Assembly: GCA_046331625.1 (NCBI GenBank)
Contig: JAXLQL010000020.1
Location: forward strand, 102,452-166,451
Source: JAXLQL01 sp046331625
Lineage (GTDB): Bacteria; Acidobacteriota; Terriglobia; Bryobacterales; Bryobacteraceae
Reading direction: 5' to 3'
DNA length: 64,000 nt
The translations under genes were made by a program, and so were the position numbers. Shown here one piece after another: positions 53,660 to 64,000 of this stretch. Every line of letters starts with the position of its first letter. The stretch's first letter is position 1. The notes under the pieces were generated by a model. That model was not told where the DNA came from, did not search any database, and saw only the letters and a program-made list of their open reading frames with translations.

Positions 53660-54423
53660 GGGTTCAGTGCGCGAATCACTTGGTCATGGATGGTCCCGGC
53701 GGTGGCGACTGCGCTCCGTCCAACCGCGGCGTCGTTTCCCTGCCAGTCCGTAATGCGGCCTCCCGCGCCTTCGATGATCGGGATGAGCGCCATGAGGTCC
53801 CAGACTTCGAGGATCGGGTCGGCCATGATGTCCACGCCGCCCACGGCTACGAGATAGTAGCCGTGGCAATCGCCCCAGTTGTTGTAGCGTTTCACCCGGC
53901 GCGAGAGCGTCTCGAAGGCGGGCCCGTTCTGATACTTCTCCACCGTCCAATGCGAAGTGGCAGTGAGGATCGCGTCTTCGATCGAGGCGCACTGTCGCAC
54001 GTGCACGGGCTGGCCGTTGAGCCATGCCTGCTTGCCGGTGCCGATGAGGAAGTCATCCACGATTGGATTGTGGATGACGCCGAGCACGGGGCGTCCCTTG
54101 CGGCGTAGCGCGATCAGCGTGCCGAACAAATAGGTGTGGCTGACGAAGGCCTTGGTACCGTCGATCGGATCAAGCACCCATTCGTACTCCGCGTCGGGCT
54201 TGTGCCGGCCGAACTCTTCGCCCAGGATTCCGTCGTCTGGGAACTCCCGCTGGATCATCTCACGCATCACGCGTTCGGCCTCGCGATCCGCAATGGTGAC
54301 GGGTGACGTATCGGCCTTGGAATGGACCTCGTACCCCGCGCGAAACCATCGCCGGATGATGTCGCCGCTGGCGGTCGCGAGTTGCTGGCAGAAGCGGATG
54401 AGGTCGGGCTCGGAGCGGCTCAC
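53656..54423 (-). CDS. Inositol monophosphatase family protein (histidinol-phosphatase-like)
   Basis: A 255-residue magnesium-dependent phosphatase. The metal motifs are complete: GILGEEFGRH, VLDPIDGTKAFV, and near the end VWDLMALIPIIEGAGG. The length and SHTYLFGTLIAL region resemble the HisN-type histidinol-phosphate phosphatases in this family, but inositol phosphate or PAP cannot be excluded. A GTG at 54423 is the only sensible start; no clear ribosome site precedes it, so the mRNA may be leaderless. Divergent from the PSD1 gene (44 bases apart). Confidence 0.82.
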   Translation of the reverse strand: MSRSEPDLIRFCQQLATASGDIIRRWFRAGYEVHSKADTSPVTIADREAERVMREMIQREFPDDGILGEEFGRHKPDAEYEWVLDPIDGTKAFVSHTYLFGTLIALRRKGRPVLGVIHNPIVDDFLIGTGKQAWLNGQPVHVRQCASIEDAILTATSHWTVEKYQNGPAFETLSRRVKRYNNWGDCHGYYLVAVGGVDIMADPILEVWDLMALIPIIEGAGGRITDWQGNDAAVGRSAVATAGTIHDQVIRALNP

Positions 54424-54467
54424 TCGAAAGGACGATTCTATCGTATTGTTGAAAGTACCGGAATCCG

Positions 54468-57110
<2,643 letters not shown>

Positions 57111-57121
<11 letters not shown>

Positions 57122-58493
57122 ACAGACTCGGCGGGAATTGTTTTGGGAGGCGGGCGGCGGCTTGGCCGGCGTGGCTCTGGCGCAGTTGAGCGCGCAGGGC
57201 GCGACGCATCACGCGGCCAAGGCCAAGCACGTGATCCTCATCTTTCTGCCGGGCGGGATCTCGCACATCGACACGTTCGACTACAAGCCGGAACTCGCCA
57301 AGCACCACGGCAAGGAGACCAAAGGCGCGAACACGATCACGCCGTTCTTCGGCAAGCGCGGCGCGTTGATGAAGAGCCCGTGGACGTTCGAGGCGCGCGG
57401 GCACTCGGGCAAGTTTGTTTCCGATCTTCTTCCGCAGTTGGGCGGCTGCGTCGATGACCTCGCGTTCATCCACTCTATGGTGGCGCGATCGAACTCGCAT
57501 GGTCCGGCGCTGTTCCAGATGTCGACCGGCTACATCTTCCAGGGCTTTCCCTCCGCGGGCTCGTGGATCAGCTACGGGCTCGGTTCCGAGAATGCGAACC
57601 TGCCGGCGTTCGTGGTGTTGCCCGATCCGCATGGATTGCCTCCGGGCGGCGTGGCGCATTGGGGCAACGGATTCCTGCCCGCCGCGCATCAGGGCGTGAT
57701 CTTCGGTGACCAGAAGAAGCCGATCGCGGACCTGCAGCCTCCTGCGAAGGTGAGTGCGCGGGCGCAGACGGCCACGTATGATTTGCTCAGCGAGTTGAAC
57801 GAAGAGCATCTGCACCGAAATCCGGGCGAGGATGCGTTGATGGCTCGCATCAAGTCGTATGAGCTGGCCGCGCGAATGCAGCTCTCCGCGCCCGAAGTGA
57901 CCGACATCAAAGGAGAGAAGCCGGAGACGCTCGAGGCTTATGGACTCAACGATCCGGCCAAGCGCGCGTACGGCTACAACTGCCTGCTGGCGCGCAGGCT
58001 CGTCGAGAAGGGCGTGCGCTGCGTGCAGTTGTTCCACGGGGCGCATTTCGGAGCTCCACGCGTGAACTGGGACGCGCACGAAGACCTGGTGGGCAATCAC
58101 GGCAAGCTGGCGCGTGTAATGGATGGTCCCACGGCTGCGCTCATTCGCGACCTGAAGGAACGCGGACTGCTCGATGAGACGCTGATCGTGTGGACGACCG
58201 AGTTCGGGCGGCTGCCGATCTCCGAAGGCTTGGGCGAAGGCGGGCGCGATCATAACCCCGAGGGCTACACGTCGTTCCTCTGCGGCGCGGGTGTCAAGAA
58301 GGGGATCTCGTACGGCGCGACCGACGAGTTGGGCTACAAAGCGGCGGATAATCCCGTGACGGTGTACGATCTGCATGCGACGATGCTGCACCTGTTGGGG
58401 CTCGACCATACGCGGTTGACGTATTATCACAACGGCCTGCAAAGGAGGCTCACCGATGTCCATGGCCACGTGCTGCAGGATCTGTTGGCGTAG
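57111..58493 (+). CDS. DUF1501 protein (sulfatase-like fold), exported
   Basis: A 460-residue protein. An N-terminal twin-arginine-like signal (TRRELFWEAGGGLAGVAL) suggests Tat export. The alkaline-phosphatase-like fold of DUF1501 is visible in VILIFLPGGISHIDTFDYKP, HGPALFQMSTGYIFQGFPSA, and TEFGRLPISEGLGEGGRDHN with conserved D-H residues. Its ATG lies 11 bases inside the PSD1 stop, so the two are co-translated, the usual pairing. Activity has not been shown for the family as far as I know. Confidence 0.9.
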
Positions 58494-59148
58494 TCTGCTG
58501 CTGGCCGCGCCTCTGCTCCTGTGGGCGGACCGGCTGCCGCCGCGAAAAGACGCAAGCGAGTACCCACGTTTTAAACAATTAGAACGGTTTACGTTGGCCG
58601 CGGAATACGCCGGCCGAACCGCGACCGGCGAGCGCTCGGCCTACTTCGTGGACGATTACGTGCTGATCGACGTGGCGGTGTATCCGGCCAAGGGGCGCGT
58701 GGTTTCACTGAGCCGGGACCACTTCACGCTTTCAATCAACGGCAAAGACGGCTTGATGGCGCAGGCGGCGGGGACGGTGGCAATGACGGTGCGCAATCCG
58801 CAATTCGATCGCCGCGGCAAGCTCGACACAACAGTCGGCGCTGGTCCGGTGATTCTCGGTCCACCCCGGCGCGGACCGCAGTTCCCGGGTGATCCGGGAG
58901 AAACGCAGGGCCGGTTGCCCGCGCCGCCGCGAGTGCCCGAGGAGGACCGCAGCGGCATCCAGCGCGAGCCGGCGGAGACGGATGCAGCGGCAGTAGAGGA
59001 GCAGGCGATGCCGGAGGGGAAAGTGGAGCAGCCGGTCCGCGGGTATCTCTATTTTCCTTATCGAGGGAAGCTCGGGAAGATCAAGACCTTGGTGTTGATG
59101 TACAGGAGCAGCGAGGGGAAAGCGGAACTGACGATTCCCACGCATTGA
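58456..59148 (+). CDS. Hypothetical exported protein downstream of DUF1501
   Basis: A 230-residue protein. The first 25 residues form a signal peptide (SLLLAAPLLLWA). A beta-rich part follows (YFVDDYVLIDVAVYP, HFTLSINGKDGL), then a Pro-rich linker (about 137-185), and a last beta segment (GYLYFPYRGKLGKIKTLVLM). Function not recognised. It overlaps the DUF1501 gene by 38 bases and probably belongs to the same operon. Confidence 0.65.
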   Translation: MSMATCCRICWRSLLLAAPLLLWADRLPPRKDASEYPRFKQLERFTLAAEYAGRTATGERSAYFVDDYVLIDVAVYPAKGRVVSLSRDHFTLSINGKDGLMAQAAGTVAMTVRNPQFDRRGKLDTTVGAGPVILGPPRRGPQFPGDPGETQGRLPAPPRVPEEDRSGIQREPAETDAAAVEEQAMPEGKVEQPVRGYLYFPYRGKLGKIKTLVLMYRSSEGKAELTIPTH

Positions 59149-59437
59149 GCAGGCGTGGCGGACTGACGTCCCGCGAGGGCCTTCCCAAGGAAGACGCGTG
59201 CTCGACCCGCGGATTATCGCTGAAGCAAGTGCACATTCGACTCGCGTGTGAGTGCTCGCCGGCCTCCTGCCGAACTTCGGCGATCCACCCGAGCCGCTCA
59301 GCACTTCTTCTGCTTCCTTTCCGAAGTGGAGCGCCGCACCGGCTTCCGCTTCCATCCGGACGGGGCCACGACTCCACACTGAACGCCTCATCCTTCACAA
59401 CCAGTCCCCCGTGCCGATTTGGGATAAGCTGGCTCCG

Positions 59438-60898
59438 ATGCTCCCAAGCGCCGTGCTTGCTCTCTTCCTCCTACCAGAAGCACCCTTCGCCGAAGCCGAC
59501 CGCATCTTCGAATCCTTCCGCCTCGACGCCCACATCCCCGGCATGGTCTACGGCATCGTCGTCAACGGCCGCCTCGTACACGTCAAAGCCACCGGCATCC
59601 AAGATATCGAATCGAAGCGACCCGTCACTGCCGACACGCTCTTCCGCATCGCCTCGATGACCAAATCATTTACGGCGCTTTCTGTTCTCGCGCTCCGGGA
59701 CCAAGGCAAGCTCGCGCTCGACGCGCCCGCCGAAACCTACGTCCCCGAACTCCGCGACTGGCGCTACCCAACCACGGACTCGCCGCGCATCCGCGTCCGC
59801 GAGTTGCTCACGCACACCGCCGGCTTCGTCACCGACGACCCCTGGGGTGACCGCCAAACGCCGCTCCCCGAGAACGACTTCACGCGCATGCTCCGCGAAG
59901 GCGTCCCCTTCACGCGACCGCCCGCCATGGCGATGGAGTACTCGAACTTCGGATACGCGCTGCTCGGCCGCATCGTCACCAACGTCTCCGGCTCGCCCTA
60001 CCACGAGTTCGTCCACAAGACGCTACTCGGACCTCTCGGCATGGCCGCGTCCGGATACGAAGTCACCAAGGCACCCGCCGAACGCCGCGCGCTCGGCTAT
60101 CGATGGGAAGATGGCGCGTGGCTGCTCGAACCCACCATGGCGCACGGCGCGTTCGGCGCGATGGGCGGCTTGCAGACCAGCGCCCATGACTACGCGCGCT
60201 ACGTCGCGTTTCTCACCTCGGCTTGGCCGCCGCGCGATGGCGCCGAGATCGGACCCGTGCGGCGATCGAGCGTGCGCGAGCTCTCGCAAGGCGCCAACTA
60301 TCCGGAACTCCGCGAACGTCCCGGCAAGAACGGCGCCGCCGAGTGCCGCCAAGCCGCGAACTACGGAATGGGAATGTGGGTCATCGCCGATTGCGAACTC
60401 GGCGTCACGCTCAGCCACGGCGGCGGATATCCCGGCTACGGCTCGCACGTGCTCATCCTGCCCGAGTATGGCGCCGGAATTTTCGCCTTCGCTAATCGCA
60501 CCTACGCGGGACCGCGTCCTCCGGTGTGGGAGACCGCGATCCTGCTGCGACGCGCGGGCTATTTGAAACCTCGGACCGCCACCGTCAGCAGCGAGCTGTC
60601 GAGCGCATACGCAGCCGCCGCATCCATCTTCAAAGCCGGCTCGGTCACCGCCGCAGGCGACGTGCTCGCCATGAACGTGCTCATGGACCACTCGTCCGAA
60701 TACTGGGCGCGCGAGTTCTCGGCCTTGAAATCGCAAACCGGCGCGTGCCGCACCGATGCGCCGATCAAACCCACCGGAGCGCTTTCCGGAAACTTCACCT
60801 GGACCTGCGATCACGGCCGCGTCAAAGGCTCGCTCCTGCTCGCGCCCACCGCCCCGCCGCGAATCCAAGAATTGAAGCTCACGCGGGAGAATCCATGA
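59438..60898 (+). CDS. Serine hydrolase, class C beta-lactamase/penicillin-binding-like
   Basis: A 486-residue exported hydrolase with a short signal peptide (MLPSAVLALFLLPEAP). The catalytic set of the beta-lactamase-related family is complete: S73-x-x-K76 (FRIASMTKS), Y168-S-N170 (MEYSNFGYALLG), and a third motif H327-G-G in TLSHGGGYPGYGS. Related enzymes cut peptides, D-amino-acid amides or esters; true beta-lactamase activity is not implied. Its stop overlaps the start of the multicopper oxidase gene, an unexpected partner. Confidence 0.88.
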   Translation: MLPSAVLALFLLPEAPFAEADRIFESFRLDAHIPGMVYGIVVNGRLVHVKATGIQDIESKRPVTADTLFRIASMTKSFTALSVLALRDQGKLALDAPAETYVPELRDWRYPTTDSPRIRVRELLTHTAGFVTDDPWGDRQTPLPENDFTRMLREGVPFTRPPAMAMEYSNFGYALLGRIVTNVSGSPYHEFVHKTLLGPLGMAASGYEVTKAPAERRALGYRWEDGAWLLEPTMAHGAFGAMGGLQTSAHDYARYVAFLTSAWPPRDGAEIGPVRRSSVRELSQGANYPELRERPGKNGAAECRQAANYGMGMWVIADCELGVTLSHGGGYPGYGSHVLILPEYGAGIFAFANRTYAGPRPPVWETAILLRRAGYLKPRTATVSSELSSAYAAAASIFKAGSVTAAGDVLAMNVLMDHSSEYWAREFSALKSQTGACRTDAPIKPTGALSGNFTWTCDHGRVKGSLLLAPTAPPRIQELKLTRENP

Positions 60899-62709
60899 AA
60901 CTCTGTCTCGCAGTTCTTCTCGGTGCCTGCGCCGTCTGCGCGCAAGACCTTCCTTCCATATCCGCCAACGACAATCGCAAGCCCGCCGGCGCGCTCCGGG
61001 ACAATGTCCTCCACGTCGAGCTCGAAATGCGCAAGGGCAACTGGCATCCCGAGTCCGAAGACGGCGAAGCGATCCCGTCGTACGCGTTCGCCGAACCAGG
61101 CAAGCCGCTGCAAGCGCCCGGGCCAGCGATTCGCGTTCCGCTGGGCGCCACAGTCGACATCACGCTGCGCAACACGCTCGCAGTTCCCGTCACCCTCTTC
61201 GGACTGCACGAGCGGCCTGGCAACAAAACCGCCTCCATCACCGTGGAAGCTGGCGCGACGCAACATGTGCGATTCCCCGCCGGTCGGGCCGGAACCTATC
61301 TCTACTGGGCTCGCACGCCGGACGGCAGGCGCGGCAACGGACGCGTGCTCGATGCGCTGCTCGGCGGCGCGCTCGTAGTGGACCAGCCCGGCGACGACGC
61401 CACGAAAGATCGCATTTTTGTTTTGGAGCGCTGGAACGGCCCCACGCGCACCGCGATCAACGGCAAGTCGTGGCCCTACACCGAGCGCTTGAATTTCCAG
61501 GTGGGCGAGAAGGTCCGCTGGCGCATCGTCAATGCATCGGACCTCAGTCATCCCATGCACCTCCACGGTTTCCACTTCCGGCTCGACGGCGAAGGCGACG
61601 GCGAACACTACAAGGTCTTCGACGAAGGCGTGAAGCCCGAGGAGTTCACCCACTCCGTCGAAGTGATGGAGACCTTCGACATGAGCTGGACCCCGAAGGA
61701 ACCCGGCCGCTGGCTCTATCATTGCCACCGGATTCCGCACATGCGCTTGCCCGTTCCGCTCGACGCCGCTGACGCCACGCTCGTCGAACACAATCACGAC
61801 CATGAGCACATGCATGACATGGATTCGCCCTACGCCGGCATGGGCGGCATGATCATGGGGATCACCGTTTCCGGCCGCCCGACGTTCGATACCGAGACCG
61901 GCTGGAAACCCACGCGCCGCCTGGAAATGCGGATCGCCAAACGAGAGAGCGGGCAAGGTTATGAGATCGCTTTGCGTGACCAGGTGTCGGGCGCGGAGAC
62001 GCGCAGCCGTGGACTCGCCGGTCCGCTGCTCGTCGTGAGGCAAGGCGAGCAGACCGAGATCGCCATCACGAACGCCACGCGTGAGACCACCGTGATCCAT
62101 TGGCACGGGCTCGAAATCGAGAGCTACTATGACGGCGTTCCCGGTTGGGGCGGGCTCGGTGACAAGAAAGCGCCAGCGCTCGAACCGGGCAAGACCTTCA
62201 ATGTGCGCATGGTCCCGCGGCGCGCCGGTTCATTCATCTATCACACCCACTGGCACGATGCGGCGCAGTTGACCGGCGGCATCCACGGATCGATGGTTGT
62301 GCTCGCGGCCAACCAAAAATGGGACCCGGATACGGACAAGAGTTTCCAGTTGAGCGCGAGTCCGGATGAGCCCTACGGGCAGGTCTTGCTGATGAACGGC
62401 GTGCCGCAGCCCGCAGCGATGCGCCTGCGCGTGGGAACCACGTATCGGCTGAGATTCATGAACATCACGCCCACCGGAGACAACATGCGCATCGGGCTGC
62501 GCGGCCCCGGCGAGGTGCAGTGGAAGCCGCTCGCGAAAGACGCGGCTGACCTGCGCGACCAGCACCCGCGCGCCGCCGAGCAGCACATCGCCGTCGGCGA
62601 AACCTACGACTTCGAATACCGCGCCAACGCTGCCGGCGAGGTCCGGCTCGAAGCTTGGATCCCCGGCGACCAGCGGCGCGTGGTCCAGACGCTGATCTTC
62701 TCTCAGTGA
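60895..62709 (+). CDS. Multicopper oxidase with permuted cupredoxin domain order
   Basis: A 604-residue periplasmic oxidase with a signal peptide (LCLAVLLGACAVCAQ). Four cupredoxin-like domains can be traced. The first (about 30-150) lacks copper ligands. The second carries the C-terminal-type motifs HPMHLHG (219-225) and HCHRIPHM (276-283). A His/Met-rich linker (about 310-335) follows. The third carries the N-terminal-type motifs HWHG (402-405) and HTHWHD (450-455). The fourth has no ligands. In ordinary three-domain oxidases the HWHG domain comes first and the HCH domain last, so the order here is inverted. Type 1 and trinuclear sites could still form. Substrate unknown; copper or phenolics are possible. 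Confidence 0.88.
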   Translation: MKLCLAVLLGACAVCAQDLPSISANDNRKPAGALRDNVLHVELEMRKGNWHPESEDGEAIPSYAFAEPGKPLQAPGPAIRVPLGATVDITLRNTLAVPVTLFGLHERPGNKTASITVEAGATQHVRFPAGRAGTYLYWARTPDGRRGNGRVLDALLGGALVVDQPGDDATKDRIFVLERWNGPTRTAINGKSWPYTERLNFQVGEKVRWRIVNASDLSHPMHLHGFHFRLDGEGDGEHYKVFDEGVKPEEFTHSVEVMETFDMSWTPKEPGRWLYHCHRIPHMRLPVPLDAADATLVEHNHDHEHMHDMDSPYAGMGGMIMGITVSGRPTFDTETGWKPTRRLEMRIAKRESGQGYEIALRDQVSGAETRSRGLAGPLLVVRQGEQTEIAITNATRETTVIHWHGLEIESYYDGVPGWGGLGDKKAPALEPGKTFNVRMVPRRAGSFIYHTHWHDAAQLTGGIHGSMVVLAANQKWDPDTDKSFQLSASPDEPYGQVLLMNGVPQPAAMRLRVGTTYRLRFMNITPTGDNMRIGLRGPGEVQWKPLAKDAADLRDQHPRAAEQHIAVGETYDFEYRANAAGEVRLEAWIPGDQRRVVQTLIFSQ

Positions 62710-62739
62710 CAGCCCGTTTGTGAGGCAGACCTTGGCAAT

Positions 62740-62781
62740 GTGGGGCAGGCTTTCAGCCTGCAGCGGGACTTCCAGTCCCGC
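62740..62781. repeat. Dispersed palindromic repeat, copy 8
   Basis: GTGGGGCAGGCTTTCAGCC, TGC, then AGCGGGACTTCCAGTCCCGC. Sits after the oxidase stop. A further fragment (CTTCAGTCCCGCC, ending near 62851) follows it. Confidence 0.8.
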
Positions 62782-62911
62782 TTTCCGAGCGCTGCGGCGA
62801 GTTTCAGGCCGTTGGAGCGGCGTCCCGCCGTACACGCTTCAGTCCCGCCAAATAGCTCCCGCATCCAATACAGTATCCTGACTTCTTGGCGTTCCGCCGG
62901 AGGATTTCTTC

Positions 62912-63805
62912 ATGTCTCTTCCCCAGCCGCTTCGCGGCATTGTCACTCCACTCATCACTCCGCTCGAAGCGGACTTCTCGCTCGACGCCGCGTCGCTCGA
63001 CCGGCTCGTCGACCACGTCATCGGCGGAGGCGTGAACGGAATCTTTCCTCTCGGAACCAGCGGCGAAGGCCCGGTGCTGAGCATGGCAACCCAGCGCGCC
63101 ACCATCGAACGCGCCTGCGCGGCAGCGCGAGGACGGGTTCCTGTTCTCGCCGGGGTCACGCACGCGAGCGTCGAGGAATCGATCGGCCTTGCACGTCACG
63201 CGGCAGCATGCGGCGCGTCGGCGGTGGTCACAGCAGGTCCGCTCTACATGCCGGTTTCGCAGTCGCAACTCATCGACGTCACGCGCCGCCTCGCCGACGC
63301 GAGTCCGATTCCGGTGTTCCTCTACAACATGCCGAGCCACACGCACGTGTTCTTCGAAGAGGCAACCGTACTGGAACTGGCCGCGCACCCCAACATCACC
63401 GGACTCAAAGACAGCTCCGGCCAGATCATGTACCTGCATGGGTTGAGGCGAAGGCTCGAGCATCGCCCCGACTTTTCGTTGCTCGTGGGTCCCGAGGAGA
63501 TGATGCCCGAGTGCGTAATGCTCGGCATCCACGGCGGCGTCAACGGAGGATCGAACCTCTTCCCCGAGCTCTACGTGAGCCTCTATGACGCGGCCATGCG
63601 TGGCGATCTCGACACGGTGCGCAAGCTCCAACGCCGCGTGCAGGACGTGAGCACCGGAGCCTATGGCGCCAGCTACCTGCTCGGCGTGAAGTGCGCCGCG
63701 GCCGCTCTGGGCCTCTGCCGAAATGTCGTTGCGCCGCCGTACCGCGCGCTCGAAGGCGAAGCCGAAGCTCGAGTCCGCGCGGCCGTGGCGCGGCTGCGCG
63801 GCTAA
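62912..63805 (+). CDS. Dihydrodipicolinate synthase/N-acetylneuraminate lyase family aldolase
   Basis: A 297-residue class I aldolase of the DapA/NanA superfamily. FPLGTSGEGPVLSMATQR is the phosphate/carboxylate loop. The proton-relay tyrosine is in PVFLYNMPSHTH, and the Schiff-base lysine is in NITGLKDSSGQIMYL. All catalytic parts are present. Substrate specificity cannot be read: the loop reads GTSGE rather than the GTTGE typical of DapA, so a sugar-acid aldolase is as likely as lysine synthesis. A GGAGG site precedes the ATG. Its stop overlaps that of the receptor gene on the other strand. Confidence 0.88.
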   Translation: MSLPQPLRGIVTPLITPLEADFSLDAASLDRLVDHVIGGGVNGIFPLGTSGEGPVLSMATQRATIERACAAARGRVPVLAGVTHASVEESIGLARHAAACGASAVVTAGPLYMPVSQSQLIDVTRRLADASPIPVFLYNMPSHTHVFFEEATVLELAAHPNITGLKDSSGQIMYLHGLRRRLEHRPDFSLLVGPEEMMPECVMLGIHGGVNGGSNLFPELYVSLYDAAMRGDLDTVRKLQRRVQDVSTGAYGASYLLGVKCAAAALGLCRNVVAPPYRALEGEAEARVRAAVARLRG

Positions 63806-64000
63806 AACACCAGACGCAGCGCCATCTGATAAATCCTCGGATTGAACAAGTTCCCCTTGTCGCCGCCCACCGGCACCAGCGACCCGAAGTTCGTCTGCGT
63901 GGCGTTGGCCTGCGGATAGATCACCACGTAGAAGTCGCTCGCCATCAGGTTGTAGGCTTCGGCGCGGAACTGCAAGTTCAAGCGCTCCTGAATGCGGAAC
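63802..64000 (-). CDS. TonB-dependent receptor, C-terminal end (5' part beyond window)
   Basis: The last 65 codons of a large receptor: QERLNLQFRAEAYNLMAS, TNFGSLVPVGGDKGNLFNPR and the final strand YQMALRLVF, which ends in an aromatic residue as outer-membrane barrels do. The same ending pattern is seen in the two complete receptors in this window. The stop (63802-63804) shares two bases with the aldolase stop. Confidence 0.85.
   Translation of the reverse strand, partial: FRIQERLNLQFRAEAYNLMASDFYVVIYPQANATQTNFGSLVPVGGDKGNLFNPRIYQMALRLVF

Noticed and set aside
59149..59437. Coding extension upstream of the serine hydrolase
   Set aside because: The 62-codon extension is Pro/Ser-rich and lacks a signal peptide; the ATG at 59438 gives a normal exported N-terminus.

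Overview
The window looks like chromosomal DNA of a soil-type Acidobacteriota from the Bryobacterales/Solibacter group. The sequence is GC-rich. It carries very large TonB-dependent receptors with an N-terminal carboxypeptidase-regulatory domain, a PadR regulator paired with an acidobacterial-type duplicated permease (ADOP), a protein with the Solibacter-type TIGR03437 domain, a PSD1/DUF1501 pair, and many dispersed palindromic repeats of one family. The lineage call is an inference from gene content. No rRNA, tRNA, CRISPR array or intact insertion sequence was seen.

Layout. 1-14.5 kb: the end of an Lhr-type helicase; an ABC exporter whose ATPase and permease are read as one frame; mnmG; a PadR/ADOP pair; a putative secreted-type metallopeptidase; a DUF5995/ATP-grasp pair; rlmI and typA; a seven-haem cytochrome. 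14.6-23 kb: alpha-carbonic anhydrase, a TonB-dependent receptor with a clear terminator, a GPRT-motif protein whose 3' end is tandemly duplicated, a decayed Rpn-family nuclease, and a beta-helix protein. 23-29.4 kb: a five-gene polysaccharide operon (two GT4, an O-antigen ligase-like protein, a GT2, and a glycosyltransferase-like protein). 29.4-30.8 kb: a repeat-rich gene graveyard. 30.8-35.3 kb: ruvB-folK, then a three-gene cassette of unknown function with a perfect palindrome in front of its winged-helix gene. 35.3-43 kb: a second TonB receptor and two SPFH proteins flanking a YtrA-type regulator with a readable promoter/operator. 43-46 kb: a helix-turn-helix protein, then an AAA ATPase plus TOPRIM/DUF4435-like nuclease pair (PARIS-like) that looks inactivated, and a PilZ protein. 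46-54.4 kb: envelope and stress proteases, Hsp20, a TPR protein, an iron alcohol dehydrogenase, a DUF433/DUF5615 toxin-antitoxin pair, an esterase-like hydrolase and an inositol-phosphatase-like enzyme. 54.4-64 kb: the PSD1/DUF1501 operon, a serine hydrolase coupled to a multicopper oxidase with a permuted domain order, a DHDPS-family aldolase, and the tail of a third TonB receptor.

Themes. The gene content fits an envelope-rich heterotroph: polymer uptake (three TonB receptors), polysaccharide export, periplasmic redox proteins and envelope quality control. Several loci are frameshifted or decayed: the ABC exporter, the PARIS-like nuclease, the PSD1 gene, the Rpn gene and a DUF433 relic. Some may be sequencing or assembly indels, but the Rpn and PARIS-like genes carry several independent lesions. 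The best candidates for something new are the three-gene cassette at 32.4-35.3 kb, the permuted oxidase at 60.9-62.7 kb, and the broken PARIS-like pair.
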